A stretch of DNA of 64,000 nt from the NCBI GenBank assembly GCA_903642235.1, contig CAHJWL010000011.1:38417-102416 (forward strand), in the 5' to 3' direction. Position numbers and translations under genes: made by a program. Under the pieces are notes generated by a model that did no database searches, was not told the origin of the DNA, and saw only the letters and a program-made list of their open reading frames with translations. Source of the stretch: Acidobacteriaceae bacterium (lineage in GTDB: Bacteria > Acidobacteriota > Terriglobia > Terriglobales > Acidobacteriaceae). Position 1 is the first letter of the stretch. Each line of letters begins with the position of its first letter. Positions 25,169-35,249 of the stretch are shown one piece after another.

Positions 25169-26602
25169 ATGTCATTGCTGGAAGCAACGGTGCAGGAGCA
25201 GCGTACGAGCGAGGTCTCGCAGATCTCACGCATCGCTGATCTGCCGTCCCGTGACGATCTGCAGGAGATCGTCGAGATCGCAGCACAGATCTGCGGCGCG
25301 CCGATCAGCATGGTCTCGATCCTCGATGCGGAGCGGCAGTGGTTCGAGGCCTCCGTCGGCACCCACCTGCGCGAAACGCGCCGCGACATCTCGTTCTGTG
25401 CCCATGCCGTGCTGCAGGAGGAGCTCTTTGTTGTCGAGGACACGCTCAAGGACATCCGCTTCGCCGCGAACCCGATGGTCACGGGCGAGCCGGAGATGCG
25501 CTTTTATGCAGGCATGCCGCTCCGTTCTCCGGACGGAGAGTCCTTCGGCACACTCTGCGTGATCGATCAGAAGCCGCGGCAGCTTACGGAGACCCAGACG
25601 CGCGCGCTGCGTGTGCTGGCGAACCAGATCAAAACAAGTATGCAGCTGCGTGCCGAACATCGTCTGCTGGGTGAGGCTCTGGCGGCGCGCGACCAGGCTA
25701 CCTCGCGCCTTCATGCGAACGAGCGCATGTTCCAGACCTTCCTGAACAACGGTCCCCATGTGTCGTACCTGAAGGACTCCGAAGGCCGCTACCTCTTTTA
25801 TAACGTCCGCCTCGCCGAGCGCTGCAACATAACCATGCAGGAGTGGCTTGGACGAACCGACTTTGAGCTCTTTCCGGAGAACCTCGCCCGGAGCTACCGG
25901 GAGCACGATGCAACAGCTCTCGCGGCAGGGCGCCTTGTAATCAGCACGGAGACGATGTGTACGCGGAGCGGCGAGTGCAGCACATGGCGATCCTATAAAT
26001 TCCCCTGCGAGGATGAGGTTGGCCAGATCCTGCTCGCCGGATTTTCCTTCGACATTACCGAGGAGCTGCAGCGTCAGGAAGAGCTCGCGCAGACGAAACG
26101 CGAGCTCGAACGGCTGGGCTCGATCGACCCACTGACAGAGCTGCCCAAACGCCAGGTCTTTGACGAACGGCTGGAGCTTGAGTTTGAAGGGGCACAGATG
26201 CGCCGGCAGACGCTCTCTCTCGTCGTGATGGACGTCGATAACCTTCGCCAGCGCAACCAGCGGCTGGGCAAAGACGCAGGAGATGTCGCGCTAAAGACCA
26301 TCGGCACCATCCTCAAAGAGTGCATCACGGAGGCCGACCTGGCCGTGCGCTTTGGCGGAGCGGAGTTTGCCCTCCTGCTGCCTGAAACGACGAACGATGA
26401 GGCAAAGGCTCTGGCAGAGCGAGTGCAGCGAGAGATGCGCAAGGTGGACTGGGGTGTTGCGCCGGTTACGCTGAGCGTCGGCGTCGCAACCAACCTTGAT
26501 GCAAAGCGCGGCGGCCGGCAGCTCTTCTGCTTTGCCGACGACGCGATGTACACGGCGAAGATGACGGGCAAGAACCGTGTCGTCGTCTACGAGCCGCGAT
26601 AA
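25169..26602 (+). CDS. GAF-PAS-GGDEF protein with a degenerate active site
   Basis: A 477-residue soluble signalling protein. A GAF domain (about 27-160) has ISMVSILDAERQWF and FCAHAVLQEE. A PAS domain (about 185-298) has LKDSEGRYLFYNVRLAER and ends GFSFDITEEL. The GGDEF domain (about 315-475) is degenerate: the signature is GGAEF (396-400), the first motif reads DPLTELPKR, and the DxD region is MDVDNLRQRNQRLGKD. Loss of the third-position acid normally abolishes diguanylate cyclase activity, so it may bind GTP or act by protein contact. AAGGAG precedes the ATG. It is monocistronic. Confidence 0.88.
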   Translation: MSLLEATVQEQRTSEVSQISRIADLPSRDDLQEIVEIAAQICGAPISMVSILDAERQWFEASVGTHLRETRRDISFCAHAVLQEELFVVEDTLKDIRFAANPMVTGEPEMRFYAGMPLRSPDGESFGTLCVIDQKPRQLTETQTRALRVLANQIKTSMQLRAEHRLLGEALAARDQATSRLHANERMFQTFLNNGPHVSYLKDSEGRYLFYNVRLAERCNITMQEWLGRTDFELFPENLARSYREHDATALAAGRLVISTETMCTRSGECSTWRSYKFPCEDEVGQILLAGFSFDITEELQRQEELAQTKRELERLGSIDPLTELPKRQVFDERLELEFEGAQMRRQTLSLVVMDVDNLRQRNQRLGKDAGDVALKTIGTILKECITEADLAVRFGGAEFALLLPETTNDEAKALAERVQREMRKVDWGVAPVTLSVGVATNLDAKRGGRQLFCFADDAMYTAKMTGKNRVVVYEPR

Positions 26603-26650
26603 GGCGAGGCGCACAGGGCATCACAGCACGGCCGTACGCCGGAGCTGCCT

Positions 26651-28237
26651 TCAGTGAGCCTCGTCGTCAGGCAGAAGCTCGTACGAGACGAACGCCAGCC
26701 TCGTGCTGTCCGGCGACCAGGACGGCACATTCAGCGTTCCCTGGCCGCCGAAGAGCTTGGCCAGTGTGCGGACCTTGCCGGTCGCGAGATCAAGCACACG
26801 CACCTCCACATCCTTGTTCGGCGGATGACCCTCGGTGTTCTTTGCGAAGCTTACGTATGCGACGAGCTTTCCATCCGGCGAGACGTGCGGAAACCAGTCA
26901 TCCGTCTCGGAGGTCAGGAGCTGCTGCTGCCCTGTGCCGTCGGCGTGCATGCGCCAGAGCTGCATATGGCCGGAGCGCACCGAGCAGAAGAAGATCGTCG
27001 CCCCGTCGGGGGAGTACTCGGGTCCATCGTCGAGACCCGGCGCGGTGGTCAGCCGTGTCTGCGTGCCGCCCCGCACCGGGACGGTGTAGATGTCGAATTC
27101 GCCCGAACGCTGCCCGACAAAGGCGAGCGTCTTGCCATCCGGCGACCAGCCATGCCAGTACGAAGGGCCGGTCGGCGTAATCTCGCGTGGCGTGCCTCCG
27201 CGGACCGGCAAAAGGTACACGCGGGAGTTGCCGTCAGGATCGGAGTTGTCGCTTACCGCGAGCTCCGTGCCGTCCGGCGACAGGCCATGATCGTTGTTGA
27301 CGTGTCTCTGCGGGCCTGCGTTGATGGGCGTTGGATCCGTAGCCGAAAGCTCCGCCTGATTCCAGGCAAGATGAATCATGCGGCCGGTGCCGTTCTCAGA
27401 CTGATTGACAAGCAGAAAAGAGCCGTCCCGCGCCCAGTTCGGCGCCTCAAAGTGCGTCGCGGCACGATACGCCACACGCCGGTCGGCTGACGCAACGTCG
27501 ATCGTTTCGAGCACGCTGAGCAAGGTGGGCGTCCCGGTGCTCTGCGGCAGGGGCTTCAGCGCCACGTTCGAGAAGACGGCGGTCTCGGAGGCATCTTTGT
27601 CGTGCGCGGAGACGCCAAGACCCACATAGAACTCGCCCGAAAAAAGAAGCCGCATGGCGGCCCCGGCAGGGTGAAAGCGGCCGTCCGCGCCGGCGACGAA
27701 GGCATACAGGCGGTCGCCGCGCTTTTCCAGGCGCACGCTCCGCGGCGCAGTCTCAGCGCATTCGATCTCATGCGTGTCGGCGTTTCGAGCGTCACGAATT
27801 TGTAACGACATCAGTCCGTCACCGTGCACGGCAACGTAGGCGGCGGGCGATCCGGTATCGAGCGTCTGCCGGATCATCAGGACCGCCTTGCGGTGCTTGT
27901 TGCCCCCTTCCCGGGCAAAGTGAATCTCCGCCGCAAGGCTGAGGTCGCCGGTCGCCTTCTTCCACACGAACTGAAAGGCATCCTTGCCGAGCCACATGTT
28001 CTCGCCGGAGCCGGTAAGAGTGTAGGTTCGGGCGGCCGCGTCGTATCTCCCTGCACCCGGGTGCAGCACCGCGCCGACATCCTGCGCGTGCTCAAACTCT
28101 CCGAGCGACAGAGGACCCTGCGCCAGGAGGGGCGCCGACAGGGACGCGACGGAGACAAGCAGAGAATACCCGGTAAAAAACGAGGCGAAGCGCGGAGCAA
28201 ATCGGGACAAAAGACCCTCCAGAGGTGCGCTCGTCAT
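26651..28237 (-). CDS. Secreted TolB/PD40 beta-propeller protein
   Basis: A 528-residue exported protein. After a signal peptide (FASFFTGYSLLVSVASL, cleavage near LLAQG) comes a concanavalin-like domain (about 45-225), with WLGKDAFQFVWKK and GLGVSAHD, of the DUF1349 type. The C-terminal half has TolB-type propeller blades marked by repeated SPDG motifs (LSPDGTELAVSD, WSPDGKTLAFVG, YSPDGATIFF, VSPDGKLVAYVS and WSPDSTRLAF). No catalytic triad of a prolyl peptidase is seen. It probably binds carbohydrate or protein in the periplasm. The start could be the GTG at 28252; neither has a strong ribosome site. Confidence 0.85.
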   Translation of the reverse strand: MTSAPLEGLLSRFAPRFASFFTGYSLLVSVASLSAPLLAQGPLSLGEFEHAQDVGAVLHPGAGRYDAAARTYTLTGSGENMWLGKDAFQFVWKKATGDLSLAAEIHFAREGGNKHRKAVLMIRQTLDTGSPAAYVAVHGDGLMSLQIRDARNADTHEIECAETAPRSVRLEKRGDRLYAFVAGADGRFHPAGAAMRLLFSGEFYVGLGVSAHDKDASETAVFSNVALKPLPQSTGTPTLLSVLETIDVASADRRVAYRAATHFEAPNWARDGSFLLVNQSENGTGRMIHLAWNQAELSATDPTPINAGPQRHVNNDHGLSPDGTELAVSDNSDPDGNSRVYLLPVRGGTPREITPTGPSYWHGWSPDGKTLAFVGQRSGEFDIYTVPVRGGTQTRLTTAPGLDDGPEYSPDGATIFFCSVRSGHMQLWRMHADGTGQQQLLTSETDDWFPHVSPDGKLVAYVSFAKNTEGHPPNKDVEVRVLDLATGKVRTLAKLFGGQGTLNVPSWSPDSTRLAFVSYELLPDDEAH

Positions 28238-28270
28238 GGTACCCGAGTGCACCGGCGGAGGCCAGTCGGC

Positions 28271-29290
28271 TTAGACGGTGACGACGACCTTGCCGATCTG
28301 CTGGTTGGACTCCATGTAGCGCTGCGCCTCGGCAATCTGCGCCAGCGGGAAGGTCTTCGCAATACGCGGCTTCAAGGCGCCGGACGCGAGACGCCCGGCG
28401 ATATAGGCCTCTCCCTGTTCGCGCAGCGCCCTGTCGGGCGTCACCTCAAAGAGCGTGTATCCCCGGAGCGTCAGGTGCTTGAACAGCATATTGAAGATCG
28501 GCAGCGGGGTCGGCTCGCGGGAGAGCGCGCCGTAGAGAAACACAGTGCCGCTCGGTGCCGCGGCTTCGACCAGCTTCTCGAGCGTCGGGCCGCCAACAGG
28601 ATCAAAGATCAATCGCGCTCCCTTGCCGCCGGTGATCTCTTTCACGCGGGCGACCAGATCCTCCTCTTCGGTAGCAATCACGTGGTGAGCGCCGAAGTCG
28701 AGCAGAGCCTGCCGCTTTTCGGAGCTGCGCGTAAGCGCGATCGCCGTTCCGCCTTCCCCGCGCGTGATCTCGATCGCAGCCATACCGACAGAAGAGCTCG
28801 CGGCAGGAAGGATCACAAAGTCGCCGGCGGTCAGTTTGCCAAGGTGGCACAGCGCGCCCCAGGCCGTCAGATACTGCATCCAGATGCTGGCGCCCTCTTC
28901 AAACGAGAGCGTCTCCGGATACGCGGCAAGCGCCGCGGCAGGCACGATCGCCACCTCGCCGTAGACGCCGTACCGGCTCATCAGGAAGGCAGGCACCGTC
29001 GAGCGGACCTGGCCGATGAGGGCCGTGTCGACGTTCGCACCCACGGCTTCGACAAGGCCGGAAGCCTCATAGCCGAGGCCGGAGGGAAGAACCGGTCTGT
29101 CGAGATACTGGCCCTTGCGAAAGAGACACTCGGCACGATTAAGGCCGATCGCCTTAACGCGGAGGCGAACCTCTTCTGGGCCGGGCTCCGGCAGGGCGAT
29201 GTCCTCGAGTTCGAGAACCTCCGGTCCACCAAGGCGATGAAAGCGAACGATTTTAACCGTCGGCGGTGTTGCCGTCAGGGTTGCGGACAT
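28271..29290 (-). CDS. Zinc-independent quinone oxidoreductase (MDR family)
   Basis: A 339-residue medium-chain dehydrogenase of the zeta-crystallin/NADPH:quinone reductase group. The N-terminal GroES-like domain begins KIVRFHRLGGPEVLELED and contains GLNRAECLFRKGQY. The nucleotide-binding fold has ILPAASSSVGMAAIE. There are no structural Cys ligands for zinc, as expected for this group. It uses NAD(P)H to reduce quinones or enones in the cytoplasm. It stands 33 bases upstream of the PD40 gene and 58 bases downstream of the formate/nitrite channel on the same strand. Confidence 0.92.
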   Translation of the reverse strand: MSATLTATPPTVKIVRFHRLGGPEVLELEDIALPEPGPEEVRLRVKAIGLNRAECLFRKGQYLDRPVLPSGLGYEASGLVEAVGANVDTALIGQVRSTVPAFLMSRYGVYGEVAIVPAAALAAYPETLSFEEGASIWMQYLTAWGALCHLGKLTAGDFVILPAASSSVGMAAIEITRGEGGTAIALTRSSEKRQALLDFGAHHVIATEEEDLVARVKEITGGKGARLIFDPVGGPTLEKLVEAAAPSGTVFLYGALSREPTPLPIFNMLFKHLTLRGYTLFEVTPDRALREQGEAYIAGRLASGALKPRIAKTFPLAQIAEAQRYMESNQQIGKVVVTV

Positions 29291-29348
29291 GGGCGGACTC
29301 TCCTAGAGAGTTGATTGGCGGCCGTGCGGCAGGGTTGCGCGAAGAGAG

Positions 29349-30206
29349 TTATTTCTCCGCTTTTGCCTCGGCGTTCGCTTCGACCGGTTCTCCAATTACA
29401 ACCTGGCCGTACTCAAGCAGCGTCACCATGCCGACGCCCCCGCAGATGTTGCCGGCGACGGCGGGGAAGAACCACGCCGGAAAACTGCGCCACGGCGCCT
29501 GATGCGAGAGAATGGCCGCAAAGACCTCGCCGGAGCCGGCGATGCAGTGCGCAAAGTTCCCTAGGCCGACGACAAAGGTCAGCATCCAGATAATCATGAC
29601 CGAGCCGGTGATGGAGTGCGAGCCGGAGACCAGCCATGCGGCCGTCGCGATAATCCAGCCGCCCATCACGCCCGACCAGAAGATGGCTGAGGGCTCGCGG
29701 TGGAGGCTATCGAGTCCGAGCTGCGCCAGCGACTGGATGATGTGCGGACTGATCGCGCTGGTCAGCGTGGCCAGCGCCGCAAAGGCAAACGCCCCCAGAA
29801 CATTTGCCGGAAGAACGGTAAACCACAGTCGCACCGTCGCCCAGAAGTGCTTCTTCTCCGTCAGCACCAGAGCAACCGGATAGAGCGTGTTCTCCGTAAA
29901 AAGCTGTGCGCGGCCGAGAATGACAACGATAAAGCCCAGCGGATAAAACATCTTTGCCACAAACTGGATCTTCGAGGACGTTCCCAGCATGGCGAGCGCG
30001 ATCGCATTGCCCAGCGCGGTCAGACCCATAAAGATGCCGCCGGCAAAGCCGGAGAAGGCAAGGGAGATCGTTGATCGTTTGAGCTCCTGTCGCGCGTTAC
30101 TCGCAACCTGGAAGAAGATCTCCTCCGCGCTGGGACGCTCCAGATCCTTCTGTGCAACAGTCGCGCTCTCTTCGGCCTGTTTCTTTCGGCGAAGTCGGAT
30201 AGGCAT
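29349..30206 (-). CDS. Formate/nitrite transporter family channel
   Basis: A 285-residue FNT-family protein with six helices. The family motifs are FSGFAGGIFMGL, LFTENTLYP near residue 104 and the second half GLGNFAHCIAGSGEVF, which includes the channel His. FNT proteins are pentameric channels for formate, nitrite, hydrosulfide or lactate. The N-terminus is basic with a RLRRKKQAEES stretch. No formate lyase or nitrite reductase gene is near, so the anion is open. Confidence 0.93.
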   Translation of the reverse strand: MPIRLRRKKQAEESATVAQKDLERPSAEEIFFQVASNARQELKRSTISLAFSGFAGGIFMGLTALGNAIALAMLGTSSKIQFVAKMFYPLGFIVVILGRAQLFTENTLYPVALVLTEKKHFWATVRLWFTVLPANVLGAFAFAALATLTSAISPHIIQSLAQLGLDSLHREPSAIFWSGVMGGWIIATAAWLVSGSHSITGSVMIIWMLTFVVGLGNFAHCIAGSGEVFAAILSHQAPWRSFPAWFFPAVAGNICGGVGMVTLLEYGQVVIGEPVEANAEAKAEK

Positions 30207-30308
30207 TCAATTTCCTCACACGCGGGCAGCACGAAGAACCTGATTACAGCGTTCTCGGATGAGATGCATCAAGCAACAAACGTCTATACTGAAGACGAGG
30301 TAAGTGCT

Positions 30309-30449
30309 ATGTGCGCCGAGACTGTTCAGAAAGTTGGTTCAAAGCCTACTTATACGCGGGACTCCGGCTTTAAGCCGTCGGCTCCTGCGAACTATCAGCC
30401 GCCACCCCCGGTCCGTGTGCCACCCGCTCCCGCGAAGCAGGGTAAATAA
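30309..30449 (+). CDS. Small Pro-rich protein of unknown function
   Basis: A 46-residue protein, starting MCAETVQKVGSKPTYTRDSG and ending in a Pro-rich tail (YQPPPPVRVPPAPAKQGK). GAGG lies 8 bases before the ATG at 30309; the in-frame ATG at 30264 would add 15 residues. It is followed after 6 bases by the DUF6338 gene, so it may be its partner. Base composition looks AT-richer than the flanking genes. The family is unrecognised. Confidence 0.45.
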   Translation: MCAETVQKVGSKPTYTRDSGFKPSAPANYQPPPPVRVPPAPAKQGK

Positions 30450-30455
30450 AGACGA

Positions 30456-31099
30456 ATGCCACAAGGGCTTCAGGCACTTATTGCGCTCTTTGTACTTCTG
30501 CCAGGCTTCATCAGTGCCCGGATTGCGCGGTCTCTCAGCAGTCAGAGTCAGCAATCTGAGTTAGAGCGAATCATTGAGGCACTGATCCTCAGCTTCTTTC
30601 TCTACACCTTTTACATTCTTGTAGTTGGCACAACTCTACCAATTGATTGGGCTCTGACGGTAGACGCTGCAAAGGCGCCGCATTACTCGGTGGTGGTATA
30701 TCGTTGGCGCGTTGCCTTGCTGGTGGGTGCAGCCGTTGCTCTAGGTGTTGTGTGGGGAGCTGCACGGTCTACGGATGTTGTCCTCCGTCCGTTACGTAAG
30801 TTGCACCTTACGGTCCGAACGAATGGTGAGTCTGTCTGGAACAACGTCTTCTATTCCTTGGACGGTACTGTTCAGGTGGGTCTAGAAGATGGGCGCATTG
30901 TGCGCGGATGGCTGAGTCGATATTCAGACAGCGGAGAAGAGCATTCAGTTTTTCTTGAGCAAGCCTTTTGGATACCTGAGGAAGGAGATCCGGTCGGCAT
31001 CCCGGGTCCAGGTATTCTTGTCACAGAAAAGGCAGGAATTCAGTACGTCATGTTTTTAGATGCAATGACTGATTCCGCAAAGAAGGAAGAAGATACCTA

Positions 31100-31100
<1 letters not shown>
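30456..31100 (+). CDS. DUF6338-like membrane protein
   Basis: A 214-residue protein with two to three N-terminal helices (about 5-22, 42-60 and 86-106) and a cytoplasmic domain with beta pattern (VWNNVFYSLDGTVQVGLEDG, then VRGWLSRYSD). The order and the LLPGFISARIAR opening match DUF6338, a family of unknown function that turns up near defence and mobile genes in my recollection. Codon choice is less GC-biased than in the neighbours, suggesting acquisition. The stop TAA shares its last A with the gatB start. Confidence 0.7.
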
Positions 31101-32590
<1,490 letters not shown>

Positions 32591-32686
32591 GCGGCCCGGC
32601 GCTCCGTGGAACCCCGGCCCAGCTTAGTCCGTCTCGCTTGCGTTTAGAAAAGCAGAGTACAGGTCGGGTGACGTACAACTACTGCT

Positions 32687-34249
32687 ATGTTTGCGTTCAG
32701 GTCCGGGGTGCGTTGGGGTGTGAGCCGTTTGGCATGGAGTGTGGCCATGACGTGTCTGATCGGCTGCCGCGGGGACATCCGCTACACGCCGCCGACTGAA
32801 CCGATGCCGCCGGACACCGTTCTGCTCTCGCAGATGATGCAGCGCCTCAGCGAGCAGCCGGGCTTTACCGAGGCAGTTCTCGCGCAGCTTGATCGCGGCG
32901 GGAAGAACGGCGCTGCTCTGATGACGCCGGATCTGATGGATCGCCTGCGCACGCTCATTTTGGGCAAGCAGTGGGAGGGACTGGATCGTTTCCCCGGCTG
33001 GACGATGGGAGCGATCACGCCTACGGTGCGCGTCGCAGGTCGCGTACTCGGCCAGAAGGCGACAAAGAACGATGCGGCTGCGACCGCAGACGCCGCTCCA
33101 AACCTGACGCGGCAGCCTTCCGCAAGCGAGGTCGCGGAGTTCCTCAATCTCGGCGACCTTCGCCTGGACAGGGCGGCTCAGGTCGATCTTGACACTCCCT
33201 CGCGACTTCCCGGCCTCTCTGAAGCCGATCTGGTCAAGCCGCTTGGCATGGGTGTCGTCAGCGGAGATGGACCCGATCCAGGGCTGGCTCCGGCCCACGC
33301 GGAGAGCGCCCGTCTGGCTGTCCTGCTCAATCGCCTGAGCGTGAACGGCCTCAACCTGGACGGCCCTGAAGGCTCGCGGCTGGTTACGGCGGCAGTTGGC
33401 GGCAAAGTGGTGCAGCGGCCGGAGGACCTGGTCCGGGCGCTGCTGGAGAGCGGCCACACCGTCACCGTCGCCGACGCTCGCTACTTCGCAAACTTCGGCC
33501 ATCTGCATGACAACGGCAAAGACGTGATGATGCCGTTCTGGGTCAATACCCGCATTCGCGTCCCCGGCACTCTGCGGCCGCTGCTGGTACCGGTAAGCCA
33601 TGCCGAGTATGAGTGGCAGATACGTGGGCCGAAGATCAACGCCGACGTCGCCTTCTACTACGGCATCGATGGCCACGCTGAGTTCCGCACCATGGATGAG
33701 CTGAATCAGTCGTGGGTGCTCGGCCGCCACGCCCACGTGTACACCGGTGCCGAGGCGCTCGAGGTTACGCGGCTTACAGCGTCCATGGTCGTGGCCTACG
33801 TGCACCAGCATGTGGCGCGGCCAAAGCTTCCCTTCGGTGGCTACTACACGCTTGGCGTCTGCCAGGATGTCATCTCGGCGATCGAGAAGAAGATGACCGG
33901 CGCGTCGACGCTCTTTCCAAACACAGCCGACGCGCGGCTCTTTGACGATCCCCGCGATGAAGAGGTCAATGAGCTCATCGCGGCCATTCCGAAGGATCGC
34001 AGCGGCGGCATGCCGGAGCCGGAGCGCGTCTTCGGCTCGCTTCCTGCCGGCGATCTGCGATCAATCACCATTCCGGGCCTCGCGGAGGACCTGCTCAAGA
34101 CGCAAGCCGCCTGGCGCGCCGGCCGTCTGCGGCGCACGCGCGATCCACGGCATCAGGCGATTGTTGGCGCGCTTGAGGTCGTTGGAGCCCTCTCCGCGGC
34201 GGCGGTCGTCTGGTGGCTGATGCGGCGCCGCTCTCGCGATCGAAAATAG
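32687..34249 (+). CDS. Putative lipoprotein with a C-terminal anchor, unknown function
   Basis: A 520-residue protein with a lipobox (MTCLIGC, Cys27) after a basic, hydrophobic N-terminus. The mature part is mostly alpha/beta in pattern, with RVLGQKATKND and LVSALNR-like helices. A later domain carries VADARYFANFGHLHDNG and MPFWVNTRIRVPG. A C-terminal helix (about 490-510) followed by MRRRSRDRK could insert in the membrane. No family is recognised. It is preceded by 96 bases after gatB and followed by the H1-like gene. Confidence 0.6.
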   Translation: MFAFRSGVRWGVSRLAWSVAMTCLIGCRGDIRYTPPTEPMPPDTVLLSQMMQRLSEQPGFTEAVLAQLDRGGKNGAALMTPDLMDRLRTLILGKQWEGLDRFPGWTMGAITPTVRVAGRVLGQKATKNDAAATADAAPNLTRQPSASEVAEFLNLGDLRLDRAAQVDLDTPSRLPGLSEADLVKPLGMGVVSGDGPDPGLAPAHAESARLAVLLNRLSVNGLNLDGPEGSRLVTAAVGGKVVQRPEDLVRALLESGHTVTVADARYFANFGHLHDNGKDVMMPFWVNTRIRVPGTLRPLLVPVSHAEYEWQIRGPKINADVAFYYGIDGHAEFRTMDELNQSWVLGRHAHVYTGAEALEVTRLTASMVVAYVHQHVARPKLPFGGYYTLGVCQDVISAIEKKMTGASTLFPNTADARLFDDPRDEEVNELIAAIPKDRSGGMPEPERVFGSLPAGDLRSITIPGLAEDLLKTQAAWRAGRLRRTRDPRHQAIVGALEVVGALSAAAVVWWLMRRRSRDRK

Positions 34250-34329
34250 AGCGCGACATATGCACCACTGTTGGTGCATTCTAGGGAGCGGGCGCAGACA
34301 GCGTCCTGGCTTCTGAACGAGGGGAACGC

Positions 34330-34803
34330 ATGACAACCGCAAAGAAGGCGACAGGCAAGGCAGTATCCGCGAAGAACACAGCCGCAAAGGCGCCGGCAAA
34401 GAAGGCCGGAGCCGTAAAGGCCCCGGCAAAGACAAAGGCTCCGGCTAAAAAAGCGGCAAAGCAGGCAGCGCCGGCAAAGAAGACAGCCGCAACGAAGGCT
34501 CCGGCGAAGAAGAAGGCGGCGAAGAAAACGGCGGCGAAGAAAACGACAGCAAAGAAAGCAGCCGCGAAGACGTCTCCGGCCAGATCGGCACCAGCCAAGA
34601 AGACACCCGCGAAGAAAGCCGCGGGTCGGAAGTATTCGCCGGGAGCGAGCGCCAAGGTAGGTGCGGGCCTGAAAGCGATGAAGGAAGGCAAGCTGCGGAG
34701 TTCAAGCGGTCAGAAGGTGACGAATCCCAAGCAGGCCATTGCCATCGAGCTGTCCGAGGCCCGGCGCGAAGGTGAGACGGTCCCGCCGAACCCGAACGAG
34801 TAG
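34330..34803 (+). CDS. Histone H1-like protein with DUF6496 tail
   Basis: A 157-residue basic protein. Residues 1-95 are a tandem of Lys-Ala-Pro units (AKKA, APAKK, KTAAKK), as in bacterial histone H1-like proteins that bind DNA. The C-terminal 60 residues have the DUF6496 pattern: KYSPGASAKVGAGLKAMKEGKL, then SSGQKVTNPKQAIAIELSEAR. DUF6496 occurs alone in other bacteria, so this is a fusion of a disordered DNA-binding tail and a small domain of unknown function. It lies 80 bases after the lipoprotein gene. The GAGGGGAACGC sequence before the ATG is the ribosome site. Confidence 0.82.
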   Translation: MTTAKKATGKAVSAKNTAAKAPAKKAGAVKAPAKTKAPAKKAAKQAAPAKKTAATKAPAKKKAAKKTAAKKTTAKKAAAKTSPARSAPAKKTPAKKAAGRKYSPGASAKVGAGLKAMKEGKLRSSSGQKVTNPKQAIAIELSEARREGETVPPNPNE

Positions 34804-34840
34804 TCTTCCGCGCCGTAGTGTCAGAGCGGAGGCCGGATAC

Positions 34841-35161
34841 TTACTTCTTGTCGGAGGCCGCCGGCGCCGCGGGCGCACTCGCCGCCGGAGCGCTCGGGGC
34901 GGTTCCGGCTCCGTCAGCGGAGGCAGACTTTGTCTCCGCCTTCTCTCCGGAGGACTCGCTGGAGTTGGCTGCGGCGGGCTTTGCCGAAGAGTAAAGGTCC
35001 TTGTACCAGCCCCCGCCGGCAAAGGAAAAGGCCGGTGCGGAGAGAACGCGCTTCAGCAGGCCGCCGCAGAACGGACACTCCGTAATTTCGGAGTCGGAAA
35101 ATTTCTGTCGCTTCTCCGTATGTTTGTGGCACTGCTGGCACTCGTATTCGTAAAGCGGCAT
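34841..35161 (-). CDS. FmdB-family zinc-ribbon protein
   Basis: A 106-residue protein starting MPLYEYECQQCHK. The zinc ribbon uses Cys7 and Cys10 with Cys29 and Cys32 (CPFCGG). The tail is Ala/Ser/Pro-rich. FmdB proteins are small putative regulatory factors with no proven role. The ATG at 35161 gives the family N-terminus; the frame extends to 35365 with no domain. It lies between the H1-like gene (convergent) and serA on the same strand, 88 bases after serA's stop. Confidence 0.87.
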   Translation of the reverse strand: MPLYEYECQQCHKHTEKRQKFSDSEITECPFCGGLLKRVLSAPAFSFAGGGWYKDLYSSAKPAAANSSESSGEKAETKSASADGAGTAPSAPAASAPAAPAASDKK

Positions 35162-35249
35162 TCCGGAGGTCCTTAGGAGATCGTCTGTTCCCATGCTATC
35201 GCGCCCTGGGTGGAAGCGTGAGCGGCCCGGGCTTGCGAAAGTGGCTTGA

